DNA of 64,000 nt. It comes from Candidatus Butyricicoccus avistercoris (GTDB lineage Bacteria > Bacillota > Clostridia > Oscillospirales > Butyricicoccaceae). Shown piece by piece: positions 1-8,385 of the stretch. The stretch's first letter is position 1, and each line of letters begins with the position of its first letter. The translations under genes were made by a program, and so were the position numbers. The stretch covers positions 22,498-86,497 of the forward strand of contig DXIE01000057.1 in NCBI GenBank assembly GCA_019113005.1. The letters are read 5' to 3'. The notes under the pieces are model-generated. The model did no database searches. It was not told the DNA's origin and saw only the letters and a list, made by a program, of their open reading frames with translations.

Positions 1-1220
1 TTAGCCGCACGAGAAGTGTAAATTTCACGCTCTATATCACTATCTATTAAAGCAAGCATATAAGCCGCTTCTTTTAGAAAAGATATTCGGTCTTTATCTT
101 CTTCAAGGTCGAACTTTGATGCGATATTGTTTAGCTTATATGCTATATCATCGGCACTTTGTTCTATGAGTCTGCGGAAAGCATCAGAACCTTTTTCTTT
201 AATAAACTCGTCTGGGTCTTTTGCATTTGGTATACGCAGTACACGAACATTAAGCCCCGATTTTTTTAAAATATCAATCGCTCTTTGAGCTGCCGCTTGA
301 CCTGCATTATCAGCATCATAAGAGATGACAATATTTTTAGTGTAGCGAGCGATAAGCCTTGCTTGTTCTTCGGTTAGAGCTGTGCCAAGCGAGGCAACAG
401 CACTGTCAAAACCCGCTTGATGAAGTGCTATAACGTCCATATAACCTTCGGCAAGAATGAAATAATCATTAGCGGTTTTTCGTGCTTTTTCTATTGCAAA
501 AAGATTTCGGCTTTTGTGGAAGATAGTTGTTTCTGGTGAGTTTAAATATTTAGGTTTGGAGTCGTCCATAACTCGACCACCAAAAGCGATAACATTACCT
601 CTTAAATCAAAGATAGGGAACATAACACGATTTCTAAACTTATCGTATAAATTGCCTTTTTCGCTTTTGGCAACAAGTCCACATGCTAAAAGCTCATCTT
701 GAGTGTAGCCTTTTTCTTTCATAGCGTCCATTGTAGCAAAGAAAGAATCTGGAGCAAAACCTAAACCAAAACGGTTCATAGTTTTTCGTGTTAAACCTCT
801 TTTAGCAAAATACTGCTGAACTTTAACGTTTTCAGGTTTCCAAAGCTCAGAATAATAAAACCTAGCGGTATCTTTCATAAGCTCTAAAAGACGTTCACGT
901 TTTCTTGAAGTTTTATTGTCATAGTTGTTTTCTGGAACGGTCATTCCATGCTGTTTAGCAAGAAAAGATACTGCATCATAAAACTCTAGCCCTTCAGCTC
1001 GCATAATAAAAGACAGCACACCGCCACCAACACCACAACCAAAACAATGAAAGATTTGTTTATCCTGTGATACAGAAAAAGAAGGGGATTTTTCATTGTG
1101 AAAAGGGCAAAGTCCAAAATAATTTGAACCGCTTTTTTTAAGAGATACATAACGGGATACAACATCTACAATATCACTTCTGGCGGTAAGCTCATCTAAA
1201 AATGATTGGTCTATTGCCAT
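1..1220 (-). CDS. dnaG: DNA primase DnaG, 3' end outside window
   Basis: DNA primase, which makes RNA primers at the replication fork. About 406 N-terminal codons are present; the frame is still open at base 1, so the C-terminal DnaB-binding domain lies outside. The start MAIDQSFLDEL is followed by the CHC2 zinc finger (CPFH ... CFGC, about residues 38-62). Next come the primase core, with YLNSPET and FILAEGYMDVIALHQAG, and the Toprim acidic motif VISYDADNAGQ. The ATG at 1218-1220 has a GGAGG site just upstream. It is divergent from aroQ. Identification is firm from the zinc finger and Toprim motifs. Confidence 0.96.
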   Translation of the reverse strand, partial: MAIDQSFLDELTARSDIVDVVSRYVSLKKSGSNYFGLCPFHNEKSPSFSVSQDKQIFHCFGCGVGGGVLSFIMRAEGLEFYDAVSFLAKQHGMTVPENNYDNKTSRKRERLLELMKDTARFYYSELWKPENVKVQQYFAKRGLTRKTMNRFGLGFAPDSFFATMDAMKEKGYTQDELLACGLVAKSEKGNLYDKFRNRVMFPIFDLRGNVIAFGGRVMDDSKPKYLNSPETTIFHKSRNLFAIEKARKTANDYFILAEGYMDVIALHQAGFDSAVASLGTALTEEQARLIARYTKNIVISYDADNAGQAAAQRAIDILKKSGLNVRVLRIPNAKDPDEFIKEKGSDAFRRLIEQSADDIAYKLNNIASKFDLEEDKDRISFLKEAAYMLALIDSDIEREIYTSRAA

Positions 1221-1420
1221 AATAAAAAACCTCCTTCAAAATAAATTTAATTTAGGGTAAAATCCTACATATAATTATTACGCAAGTAATCTCTTAAAAT
1301 CCTCTTTTTTTCATCATAAATTTAATGATTTTTATATTTTGTAAAAAATGTGTGTTATATAGTGTGAAATATAAGATATATTGTATATTTTGTGCAGAAA
1401 TTTAGATATAAAAGCCTTGT

Positions 1421-1448
1421 TTGCAAAAAGGGTAAATCGTGCTATAAT
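1421..1448 (+). promoter_or_regulatory. Promoter of aroQ-pepP
   Basis: TTGCAA (1421-1426) and TATAAT (1443-1448) are separated by 16 bases, about 35 bases before the aroQ start. The rest of the 260-base dnaG-aroQ gap is AT-rich and shows no gene. Confidence 0.65.
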
Positions 1449-1483
1449 TAAAAAAATAGTTTAAAAGGGGAAGTATTACACAT

Positions 1484-1924
1484 ATGAAAAAAATTTCTCT
1501 TATACATGGCCCTAATTTGAATTTAACAGGTAACAGAGAGCCTAGTATTTATGGCAGAAATAATCTTGAAAGTATAAACGAAGAATTTCGCAAAAAATGT
1601 GAACAGTGCGGTTTTGAATGTGAAATTTTTCAGTCAAACAGCGAAGGTGCTATAATTGACAGAATTCACTCGGCTATTGATAACTGTGATGGTATTATAA
1701 TAAATGCAGGTGCATATACACATTATAGCTATGCTATTCGTGATGCTATTTCTGCAACAAGACTTCCTTGTATTGAAGTGCATTTGTCAAATGTTCATGC
1801 AAGAGAAGAATTTCGTCACCATTCAGCACTCGCAGCAGTGTGTGCGGGTGTGATTGCAGGTTTTGGAAAAAATAGTTATATGCTCGCAGTAGATGCTATG
1901 AAAGGAATTTTAGAAAATGATTAG
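1484..1924 (+). CDS. aroQ: Type II 3-dehydroquinate dehydratase
   Basis: Third step of the shikimate pathway: 3-dehydroquinate to 3-dehydroshikimate. At 146 aa it matches the usual type II size (about 145-150). Visible motifs are IHGPNLNLTGNREPSIYG with catalytic Tyr23, INAGAYTHYS, and EVHLSNVHAREEFRHHS with catalytic His100. The gene follows a clear promoter and a GGGGA ribosome site. Its end overlaps the pepP start by 8 bases, so the two are translationally coupled, as is common in Firmicutes where aroQ sits before pepP and efp. No efp follows here; a terminator comes after pepP. Confidence 0.96.
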   Translation: MKKISLIHGPNLNLTGNREPSIYGRNNLESINEEFRKKCEQCGFECEIFQSNSEGAIIDRIHSAIDNCDGIIINAGAYTHYSYAIRDAISATRLPCIEVHLSNVHAREEFRHHSALAAVCAGVIAGFGKNSYMLAVDAMKGILEND

Positions 1925-2978
1925 TAAAATTAGAACCGAAATGAAAAAAATAAATGCAGATGCTGTTCTGCTAACAACAAAATGCAACAGACGTTATGCA
2001 ACAGATTTTCCATCTAGTGCGGGAGTGGTTTACATTTCAGAAAAATATGCAATTTTCTTTACAGATTTTCGTTATATTGAGGCTGCAAAACAAAAGATTA
2101 AGGGTTTTGAAGTGCGTCAGGTGAGCGTAGGCGAGCCATACACAACCGCTGTAAATGAAGTTTTAGCACATGATAGAGTTTCAAAAATTGCACTTGAAAA
2201 CGAGGTTTTGACCCATTCAGAATATACAAATTGGCAAGAAAAATTGACAGCTGAGGTTGTGCCAATGGGTCAAATGATGAACCGTATTCGCAGAGTTAAA
2301 ACTGAGGCAGAGCTAGAAAATATTATCGCTGCACAGCGTATTGCAGAGCGTGCATTTGAGGAGATTTTAGACGAAATCAGACCTGGGGTAACAGAAAAGC
2401 AAATTGCGGCTAAACTTACATATTTAATGTTACTTTATGGTGGAGAAAATATGTCATTTGACCCAATCGTTGTGACAGGTGTAAACTCGTCTAAACCTCA
2501 TGGTGTGCCATCTAGTGCGGTTGTTACAGAGGGCGATTTTGTAACAATGGACTTCGGCTGTATAGTAAATGGTTACTGCTCAGATATGACAAGAACGGTT
2601 GCAGTAGGCTACGCAACAGACGAAATGCGTGAGGTATATGAAACTGTACTCAAGGCACAAAAGGCAGGTATTGAAACTGCTAAAGCAGGTCTGCGTGGCT
2701 GTGATGTAGACAAGGTAGCTCGTGATATTATCGCTGAGGCTGGCTATGGCGAATATTTTGGTCATGGTTTTGGTCATGGTGTAGGTGTGGAAATTCACGA
2801 ACAGCCAACAGTTTCTATGAAGGGTGACAGCGTAATGGAGGCAGGTTGTGTAATCACTGCTGAGCCTGGAATTTATATTCCAAGCAAATTTGGTGTAAGA
2901 ATAGAAGATATGCTTTATCTGACCGAGGACGGAAACAGAAATCTTACAAAAGCACCAAAAGAGCTTATTATTCTTTAA
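1917..2978 (+). CDS. pepP: M24 family Xaa-Pro aminopeptidase
   Basis: Cytosolic dimetal peptidase that removes an N-terminal residue preceding proline. At 353 aa it is the short Firmicutes form. There is an N-terminal creatinase-like domain (about 1-125) and a C-terminal pita-bread domain. All five metal ligands are visible: Asp212 (TMDFG), Asp223 (CSDMTRT), His287 (GHGFGHGVG), Glu316 (TAEPGIY) and Glu330 (VRIEDM). It is cotranscribed with aroQ and ends just before a bidirectional terminator. Whether it prefers Xaa-Pro dipeptides (PepQ) or longer substrates (PepP) cannot be told from the sequence. Confidence 0.93.
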   Translation: MISKIRTEMKKINADAVLLTTKCNRRYATDFPSSAGVVYISEKYAIFFTDFRYIEAAKQKIKGFEVRQVSVGEPYTTAVNEVLAHDRVSKIALENEVLTHSEYTNWQEKLTAEVVPMGQMMNRIRRVKTEAELENIIAAQRIAERAFEEILDEIRPGVTEKQIAAKLTYLMLLYGGENMSFDPIVVTGVNSSKPHGVPSSAVVTEGDFVTMDFGCIVNGYCSDMTRTVAVGYATDEMREVYETVLKAQKAGIETAKAGLRGCDVDKVARDIIAEAGYGEYFGHGFGHGVGVEIHEQPTVSMKGDSVMEAGCVITAEPGIYIPSKFGVRIEDMLYLTEDGNRNLTKAPKELIIL

Positions 2979-2988
2979 ATTTAAAATT

Positions 2989-3020
2989 AAAATGCGACTG
3001 CTCTTTAGCAGTCGCATTTT
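2989..3020. terminator. Bidirectional rho-independent terminator
   Basis: A 12-bp perfect stem (2989-3000 with 3009-3020) has an 8-base loop and T/A tracts on both sides. It sits between convergent pepP and tatD and can serve both strands; the right arm abuts the tatD stop codon. Confidence 0.85.
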
Positions 3021-3791
3021 TTATATATTAAATAGCTTTTTACCGTTTTCAGTTGTTTGATTTATAACTTCATCAAGCGGTATATTTTTAATATTAGCAA
3101 TAGCCTCAGCCATTCTATAAACATATAATGAGCTGTTTCGCTTGCCTCTAAATGGTTCTGGTGACATATAAGGGCTATCAGTTTCAATCATAAGCTTGTC
3201 AAGCGGAATATTTTCCACAACCTCAACAGCTTTTTTGGCATTTTTATATGTTATAACACCAGTAAAAGAGATTAAATAACCAAGTGATATTAAACGCTTT
3301 GCCATTTCAGTAGAGCCAGAATAACAATGAAATACACCTTTAACCTCTGGAAAATCCTCCACGATTTTAAGAGTATCTGCATGAGCATCTCTGTCATGGA
3401 TTATAACAGGCATATTAAGTTCTTTAGCAAGTGCAAGCTGTCTGCGTAAAAGCTCGGCTTGTTTTGCTCTAAGCTCAGGCTCTTTGACCCAATAGTAATC
3501 AAGACCTATTTCGCCAATCGCTTTTATACGCTTGCTAGAAAGTGCAAGAGTTTTAAGCTCACTCATAGCTGAGTCAAGCTCTATTTCTTCTATACATTCT
3601 GGGTGAATACCAACAGCCGCATAAACATGAGAATATTTTTCTGCATATTCTATTGCTTTTTTGCTTGTTTCAATATCACAACCAGGGTTTAAGATAAGAC
3701 CTACGCCATTTTCAGGCATAGAAGCAAGCAGTTCGTCTCGGTCATCATCAAAACGCTTGTCATCATAATGTGCATGAGTATCAAATAACAT
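3021..3791 (-). CDS. tatD: TatD family metal-dependent DNase
   Basis: TIM-barrel metal-dependent hydrolase of the TatD/YcfH family, reported as a 3'-5' exonuclease/DNase. It has 256 aa, the normal length. Metal-binding motifs in order are FDTHAHYDD (His6, His8), GEIGLDYYW, VIIHDRDAH, FHCYSGS and ETDSPYMSPEPFRGKRN. It is the last gene of a leftward trio: flavodiiron protein, MIF-like protein, TatD. The spacing to the MIF-like gene is 12 bases. The substrate is uncertain in all TatD proteins. Confidence 0.93.
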   Translation of the reverse strand: MLFDTHAHYDDKRFDDDRDELLASMPENGVGLILNPGCDIETSKKAIEYAEKYSHVYAAVGIHPECIEEIELDSAMSELKTLALSSKRIKAIGEIGLDYYWVKEPELRAKQAELLRRQLALAKELNMPVIIHDRDAHADTLKIVEDFPEVKGVFHCYSGSTEMAKRLISLGYLISFTGVITYKNAKKAVEVVENIPLDKLMIETDSPYMSPEPFRGKRNSSLYVYRMAEAIANIKNIPLDEVINQTTENGKKLFNI

Positions 3792-3803
3792 TTAAAACTC
3801 CTT

Positions 3804-4142
3804 TTACTTGAGAGAACCGTTAGTACCCCAGTTTTCAAATTCGAGATAACTTAAATAAACAAATTCTTTTTTAAAGCCTAAATCACTCATTATGTCAAAA
3901 ATTTGTTCAGCATATTCTTTTTTGTATTGCAGCTCGATGTGACCATATAGACGAACATCAATAAATGCCCCTTCACACTCATTGCCAGCAAAATAAAGTG
4001 AACAATTATCAGAGATTTGAACCATTAGTCTAGCCTCTGACTTGTTAGGCAAAGTGCTGATTTTAGCACCAAGATTTGTTTTTATTTGCTCTTTTTCATC
4101 ATTTGAAAGGCTACGGCTCACATTAACTTCAATATATGGCAT
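3804..4142 (-). CDS. MIF/phenylpyruvate tautomerase-like protein
   Basis: A 112-aa protein of the macrophage migration inhibitory factor fold. Met is followed by Pro (MPYIEV), which becomes the catalytic N-terminal proline after Met removal. The end FVYLSYLEFENWGTNG corresponds to the MIF C-terminal strand, where the Trp-Gly region is conserved. The middle (SLYFAGNECEGAFIDVRLYGHI) fits the MIF subunit interface. In the family the enzyme tautomerises phenylpyruvate or D-dopachrome; the bacterial role is unknown. It lies between the flavodiiron and tatD genes with 19 and 12 bases of spacing, so all three are likely cotranscribed. Confidence 0.8.
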   Translation of the reverse strand: MPYIEVNVSRSLSNDEKEQIKTNLGAKISTLPNKSEARLMVQISDNCSLYFAGNECEGAFIDVRLYGHIELQYKKEYAEQIFDIMSDLGFKKEFVYLSYLEFENWGTNGSLK

Positions 4143-4161
4143 TTAAATCACCTCGTTAAAA

Positions 4162-5361
4162 TTAAAGAGAGTCAATAATAGCTTGCTTTAAGCCTTCAAG
4201 CTGAATCATAGTTTCTTCCTTTAGAGAGGATTTAACAGAAACAGTTGGCTCAAGTACATTCATATTTTTCATTTGAGCGAGCATATCACGCATTTGCTTG
4301 CCAGCAGTAACTGCCCAAGTACCGTTATCAATAATACCAATAGTACGATTTTGAACATTAAGCTGCTGCATATCGTGAAGTAGGTTGTACATAATAGGAT
4401 AGATAGCACCATTATATGTTGGAGCAGCTAGTACAATATGGCTGGAGCGGAAAATCTCTGCAATTAGAGTTGATATATGAGTGTTAGAGATATCATAAAC
4501 TGCAATATTTTTAACGCCCTCATCAGCTAGTTTAGCAGCCAGTACATTTGCAGCATTTTCAGTATTGCCGTACATAGAAGCATAGATGATAACAACAGAC
4601 TTGTCCTCTGGACGGTATTCACTCCAATGCTGATACTTGTCCAGTAAATACTCAAGGTTACTACGCCAGATTGGGCCATGAAGTGGGCAAATCATTTTGA
4701 TATTAAGTGCAGACAGTTTGCCAATAGCAGCCTTTACCTGTAAACCATATTTACCAACGATATTGCAGTAATATCTTCTTGCATCATCAAGCCAATCACA
4801 GTCAAAGTTGATTTCATCATTGAAAATGTTACCGTTTAATGCACCAAAAGAGCCAAAAGCATCAGCAGAGAACAGAATATTTTCCTTTTCTTCATAAGCT
4901 ACCATAACTTCAGGCCAGTGAACCATAGGTGTCATATAAAAACGCAGAGTATGCTCACCAAGTTCTAGAGCATCGCCTTCCTTAACAGTTATAGTTTTGC
5001 CTTCAAGCTCACAAGAGTAAAACTGGTTTAGAAAAACAAAGGTTTTTGCATTGCCTACAAGTTTAGCATTAGGAAAACGCAAAACTAAGTTCATAATATT
5101 AGCACAATGGTCAGGCTCCATATGATTGATTACGATATAATCAAGCTCACGACCATTTAAAACGTGCATAACATTTTCGATAAACTGCTCAGAGATAGAG
5201 CTATCAGCGGTATCAATTACAGCAGTCTTTTCATCGGTTATAACATATGAGTTGTAAGAAACACCACGAGATATAGGGAAGATATTTTCAAACAAGGCTA
5301 GACGGCGGTCGCTGCCTCCAACCCAATGAATATTATCAGATACTTTGCGTGTACAGAACAT
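4162..5361 (-). CDS. A-type flavodiiron protein (FprA/FdpA)
   Basis: Flavodiiron protein that reduces O2 to water and/or NO to N2O in anaerobes, fed by rubredoxin or a similar donor. It has 399 aa. The metallo-beta-lactamase-like domain carries the diiron ligands His80, Glu82, Asp84 (NHMEPDH), His148, Asp167 and His228 (CPLHGP). The C-terminal flavodoxin domain begins near residue 255, with the FMN loop ASMYGNTENA and the later APTYNGAIYP. No rubredoxin domain is fused, which makes it class A. It heads the operon with the MIF-like gene and tatD. Confidence 0.94.
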   Translation of the reverse strand: MFCTRKVSDNIHWVGGSDRRLALFENIFPISRGVSYNSYVITDEKTAVIDTADSSISEQFIENVMHVLNGRELDYIVINHMEPDHCANIMNLVLRFPNAKLVGNAKTFVFLNQFYSCELEGKTITVKEGDALELGEHTLRFYMTPMVHWPEVMVAYEEKENILFSADAFGSFGALNGNIFNDEINFDCDWLDDARRYYCNIVGKYGLQVKAAIGKLSALNIKMICPLHGPIWRSNLEYLLDKYQHWSEYRPEDKSVVIIYASMYGNTENAANVLAAKLADEGVKNIAVYDISNTHISTLIAEIFRSSHIVLAAPTYNGAIYPIMYNLLHDMQQLNVQNRTIGIIDNGTWAVTAGKQMRDMLAQMKNMNVLEPTVSVKSSLKEETMIQLEGLKQAIIDSL

Positions 5362-5496
5362 GGAAAAATTCTCCTTTCAAAATCCCCCATTAAAATTCCA
5401 TTTTAGTTAGTATTACCAAACAATATTATAAAACAAAAAATAGGTTATGTGCATTGTAAAAATGAGAAAAATTTAACAATAAAATATATACATTTC

Positions 5497-6417
5497 TTAT
5501 TCAAAATTTTTCTCTAAATAATAAGGTGTTGTCTGATATACATAATAGTTAAGCCAGTTTGTATAAAGCAGATTGCCATGAGAACGCCAAGTCATTGAAG
5601 GCTCAAGGGTTGGGTCATCATTTGGGAAGTAGTGACGAGGAATAATAGGGTTTAAACCACGCCCCTTATCTCTGATATATTCAGCTTTTAATGTGTTAGC
5701 ATCATATTCTGAGTGACCTAAAACAAAAATCTGTCTGCCATATTTTGCTTCAACTATATATACACCTGCTTCATCAGATACAGATAACAGTTTTAAATTT
5801 GGATTTTTATTTATATCATCTGCATGTACTTCTGTATGCCTTGAATGAGGAGCATAAAACATATCATCAAAACCACGAAACAGTTTTTCTTTAGGAAGTA
5901 AAACTTTATGTTTAAAAATACCGCTCATTTTTTGGTCAAGTGCATATTTTGGTATACCATAATGATGATATAAACCAGCTTGTGCACCCCAACAGATATG
6001 TAATGTAGAATGTACATGAGTTTTTGACCAGTCCATAATAGTGCAAAGCTCTTGCCAGTAGTCCACATCTTCAAATTCCATAAGCTCTACTGGTGCACCA
6101 GTTATAATTAAACCATCATATTTATTGTCTTTTATATCGTCAAATGTACGATAAAAAGTGAGTAGATGGTCTTCTGGAGTATGAGCAGATTTATAAGTGC
6201 TTGTCTGAATTAAATCAATCTCGATTTGTAGGGGAGTGTTAGATAAACAGCGTAAAATTTGGGTTTCAGTCACAATTTTAAGTGGCATTAAATTTAAAAG
6301 TGCAATTTTAAGCGGGCGAATATCCTGAGATAATGCACGGTGTTCGGTCATAACAAATATATTTTCGCTTTCCAAAACTGCACGAGCTGGAAGGCTGTCA
6401 GCTATTTTTATAGGCAT
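5497..6417 (-). CDS. metA: Homoserine O-acetyltransferase (MetA type)
   Basis: Activates homoserine for methionine synthesis. It has 306 aa with the class I glutamine-amidotransferase-like fold of MetA. The nucleophile Cys142 is in [15 protein letters not shown]; the His-Glu part of the triad is likely in [13 protein letters not shown]. Residue 111 is Glu (TGAPVE). In studied MetA proteins Glu111 goes with acetyl-CoA and Gly111 with succinyl-CoA, so acetyltransferase is the better name although databases often say succinyltransferase. It is monocistronic by layout and divergent from the TauE/SafE pair, a possible sulphur-related neighbourhood. I see no SAM riboswitch or T-box in the leader. 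Confidence 0.94.
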   Translation of the reverse strand: MPIKIADSLPARAVLESENIFVMTEHRALSQDIRPLKIALLNLMPLKIVTETQILRCLSNTPLQIEIDLIQTSTYKSAHTPEDHLLTFYRTFDDIKDNKYDGLIITGAPVELMEFEDVDYWQELCTIMDWSKTHVHSTLHICWGAQAGLYHHYGIPKYALDQKMSGIFKHKVLLPKEKLFRGFDDMFYAPHSRHTEVHADDINKNPNLKLLSVSDEAGVYIVEAKYGRQIFVLGHSEYDANTLKAEYIRDKGRGLNPIIPRHYFPNDDPTLEPSMTWRSHGNLLYTNWLNYYVYQTTPYYLEKNFE

Positions 6418-6466
6418 AGTATATTTAATGCTCCTTTTTCATCAAATTAAAAACACATACACAGCT

Positions 6467-6495
6467 ATTATAACAAATGGGGTTAAAACAGTAAA
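6467..6495 (-). promoter_or_regulatory. Promoter of metA
   Basis: On the minus strand TTTACT (6490-6495) and TATAAT (6467-6472) are spaced by 17 bases, 50 bases before the metA start. The untranslated leader is only about 40 bases, too short for a SAM-I or T-box leader. Confidence 0.6.
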
Positions 6496-6576
6496 GTAAT
6501 GTATTTAGAGCTTGTTTCTGGTTAAACTGAAATTATTAAAATAAATTAAATCATAAACTAAAAGGATAAATTTTTT

Positions 6577-6930
6577 ATGTTTTTAAAATTTATTATAATT
6601 GGCTTGCTTGCTGGACTTGCCAACGGTTTGTTTGGTGCGGGAGGTGGACTATTTATTGTACCTCTTTTAATACATTGGTGCAAAATAGAAGAACGTAATG
6701 CCTTTGCAAGTTCGGTTGCAATTATTCTTCCGATTAGTCTTGTTTCAGCTTTTATATATTTTAAACATGGATATTTAAATATATTCACTGCTTTGCCATA
6801 TGTTATAGGTGGTGCTTTGGGTGGTTTTATTTCTGGGCGTTTTTTTAAAAATATAAATATGTTATGGCTTAGAAGAATATTTGCAGTTTTTATACTTTAT
6901 GGTGGCTTTCGTGCAATTTTAGGATTTTGA
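6577..6930 (+). CDS. Half-length TauE/SafE (TSUP) permease subunit, first
   Basis: Membrane protein of the TauE/SafE family (sulfite/organosulfonate or other anion export). It has only 117 aa, about half of the usual 240-260. The N-terminal signature GLLAGLANGLFGAGGGLFIVPLL is the family's first conserved repeat. About four hydrophobic segments follow, ending ILYGGFRAILGF. The next gene, 10 bases downstream, is a second half-length copy, so the transporter is probably a heterodimer of two four-helix halves. The substrate is unknown; divergent metA makes a sulphur compound plausible. Confidence 0.85.
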   Translation: MFLKFIIIGLLAGLANGLFGAGGGLFIVPLLIHWCKIEERNAFASSVAIILPISLVSAFIYFKHGYLNIFTALPYVIGGALGGFISGRFFKNINMLWLRRIFAVFILYGGFRAILGF

Positions 6931-6940
6931 TATAAAGGGA

Positions 6941-7303
6941 ATGATTGTTATGAATTATATTGTTCCAGTTATAGTTGGTGTATTAACTGGTATTTTATCT
7001 GGTTTTGGTATTGGTGGCGGCACACTTTTAATGTTATATCTAACAATTATAATGGATATGAAACAGCAAATAGCATCAGGTACTAATTTGCTTTATTTTA
7101 TTGCATGTGCACCTTTGGCACTTGTTTCACATATAAAAAATAAACTCATAGATAAAAAAGCGTTTATATTTTGCGTGCTTTCGGGAGTACCTATGTGCAT
7201 TTTTGCTTCACTTATGGCAGATAAAATACCGCTTGATATTTTAAAAAAGCTATTTGGAGTTTTTTTACTTTATGTTGGATTTAAAGAGCTTTTTCAAAAA
7301 TAA
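6941..7303 (+). CDS. Half-length TauE/SafE (TSUP) permease subunit, second
   Basis: A 120-aa partner of the preceding gene. It has the same family signature (GVLTGILSGFGIGGGTLLMLYL) and C-terminal pattern (LFGVFLLYVGFKELF). The track start gives MIVMNYIVPVIV; the second ATG (6950) is equally placed after the GGG ribosome site. The two proteins resemble the two internally duplicated halves of a normal TSUP permease rather than a broken gene, because each has its own start, ribosome site and complete repeat. A terminator follows directly. Confidence 0.85.
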   Translation: MIVMNYIVPVIVGVLTGILSGFGIGGGTLLMLYLTIIMDMKQQIASGTNLLYFIACAPLALVSHIKNKLIDKKAFIFCVLSGVPMCIFASLMADKIPLDILKKLFGVFLLYVGFKELFQK

Positions 7304-7330
7304 AAATCCGCTTATCAAAAGCGGATTTTT
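7302..7330. terminator. Bidirectional terminator
   Basis: A 12-bp stem (7302-7313 with 7319-7330) with a 5-base loop lies between the convergent TauE/SafE pair and thiY. The A and T flanks suit both directions. Confidence 0.85.
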
Positions 7331-7334
7331 ATAC

Positions 7335-8354
7335 TTAATACTCTAAATTTACCATAACATCAGAAACATCTGGTTTTTCAGAAATAATGCCTTCATCATA
7401 TAACCAGTCGATGTTTTCTTGCCAGCACTGCTCGGTCTGGCTTAAGAATTTTGCAGATTCGGTTTCCATAAGTGGTAAAAGGGTTTGAACAGATTGTTTT
7501 TCAACATCTGGGTCAAGTGGGAAATTAGCCTCATCCTGATTTTCAAGCAGTACATTTAAAACTTTATCTGGTGAGTTTTTAAAATCCTCAAAACCTTTTT
7601 CACAAGCTCTTAAAAATCCTTTAAGCACTTCTGGTTCATCTTTTATCATGGTGTCGTTTGCAAGGAATACACCTTCATAATACTGAGGTACGCCAAAATC
7701 ATCAGGGAAGAAGTAGTTTACTTCAAAGCCTTCCTTTTCCATCTGAGGTACTTCGTGGTTTACCAGACAACCAATAGTAGCATCAACTTGACCAGTTGTC
7801 ATAGATGCCATAAGCTCAAAACCTACATCAATCATTTCCACATCGTCGGCACTAGCACCTGTATTTTTCATAATGCTGTGGATAAGTGCCTCAGATAGTT
7901 CTGTACCTGCATAACCGATTGTTTTACCCACTAGGTCTTTTGGTTCGGTTATGTTTTTATCTTTTAAAGAAAGCACAATATTTAATGGACTTTGGACAAC
8001 TGCACCAATGGACTTTACAGGTATGTTTTGGTCAGCTCTTGACTGAATAACGTCTTGTTGATAGTAAAGACCGATATCTGCTTGACCTGCGGCAATCATA
8101 CTGATAGCATCATTTGTACCTGCTGGTGCTTGTAATTTCACAGTTAAGCCTTCCTCAGCAAAATAACCAGCTTCTTCAGCCTGATATAAAAACGCATGTA
8201 ATGCATTTGGATACCAGTCCAAAACAACTGTTAACTCTCTAAGCTCATCGTGACCACTTGCAGAGGCACTGTTAGAGCTATTATTATTGTTTGACGAACA
8301 ACCAGCAAGCAACATTGCTACCGCTGTGAATACTGCAAAAATTCTCTTTTTCAT
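7335..8354 (-). CDS. thiY: ThiY-like substrate-binding lipoprotein of ABC transporter
   Basis: Binding protein of the NMT1/THI5-like family that captures a thiamin pyrimidine precursor (typically N-formyl-4-amino-5-aminomethyl-2-methylpyrimidine) for ThiXZ. I start at 8354 (MKKRIFAVFTAVAMLLAGCSS) because AGGAGG lies 7 bases upstream; the longer reading adds 15 residues without support. A lipobox (LLAGC) is followed by a Ser/Asn linker. The mature part opens LTVVLDWYPNALHAFLYQAEEAGYF, the classic NMT1 signature. It is the last gene of the TPP-riboswitch operon. Confidence 0.9.
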   Translation of the reverse strand: MKKRIFAVFTAVAMLLAGCSSNNNNSSNSASASGHDELRELTVVLDWYPNALHAFLYQAEEAGYFAEEGLTVKLQAPAGTNDAISMIAAGQADIGLYYQQDVIQSRADQNIPVKSIGAVVQSPLNIVLSLKDKNITEPKDLVGKTIGYAGTELSEALIHSIMKNTGASADDVEMIDVGFELMASMTTGQVDATIGCLVNHEVPQMEKEGFEVNYFFPDDFGVPQYYEGVFLANDTMIKDEPEVLKGFLRACEKGFEDFKNSPDKVLNVLLENQDEANFPLDPDVEKQSVQTLLPLMETESAKFLSQTEQCWQENIDWLYDEGIISEKPDVSDVMVNLEY

Positions 8355-8385
8355 ATTAAATCCTCCTATTATAGATGCGATTTTT

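Noticed and set aside
2580..3017. 145-aa minus-strand open frame
   Set aside because: It lies antisense to pepP and through the pepP terminator; composition is that of a shadow frame (Cys/Tyr/Thr-rich).
5362..5496. Regulatory operator before the flavodiiron gene
   Set aside because: A TATAAT is present on the minus strand, but the -35 is poor and I found no convincing palindrome.
6418..6576. Possible SAM riboswitch or T-box before metA
   Set aside because: The promoter lies 50 bases from the start, leaving no room, and no conserved cores are present.
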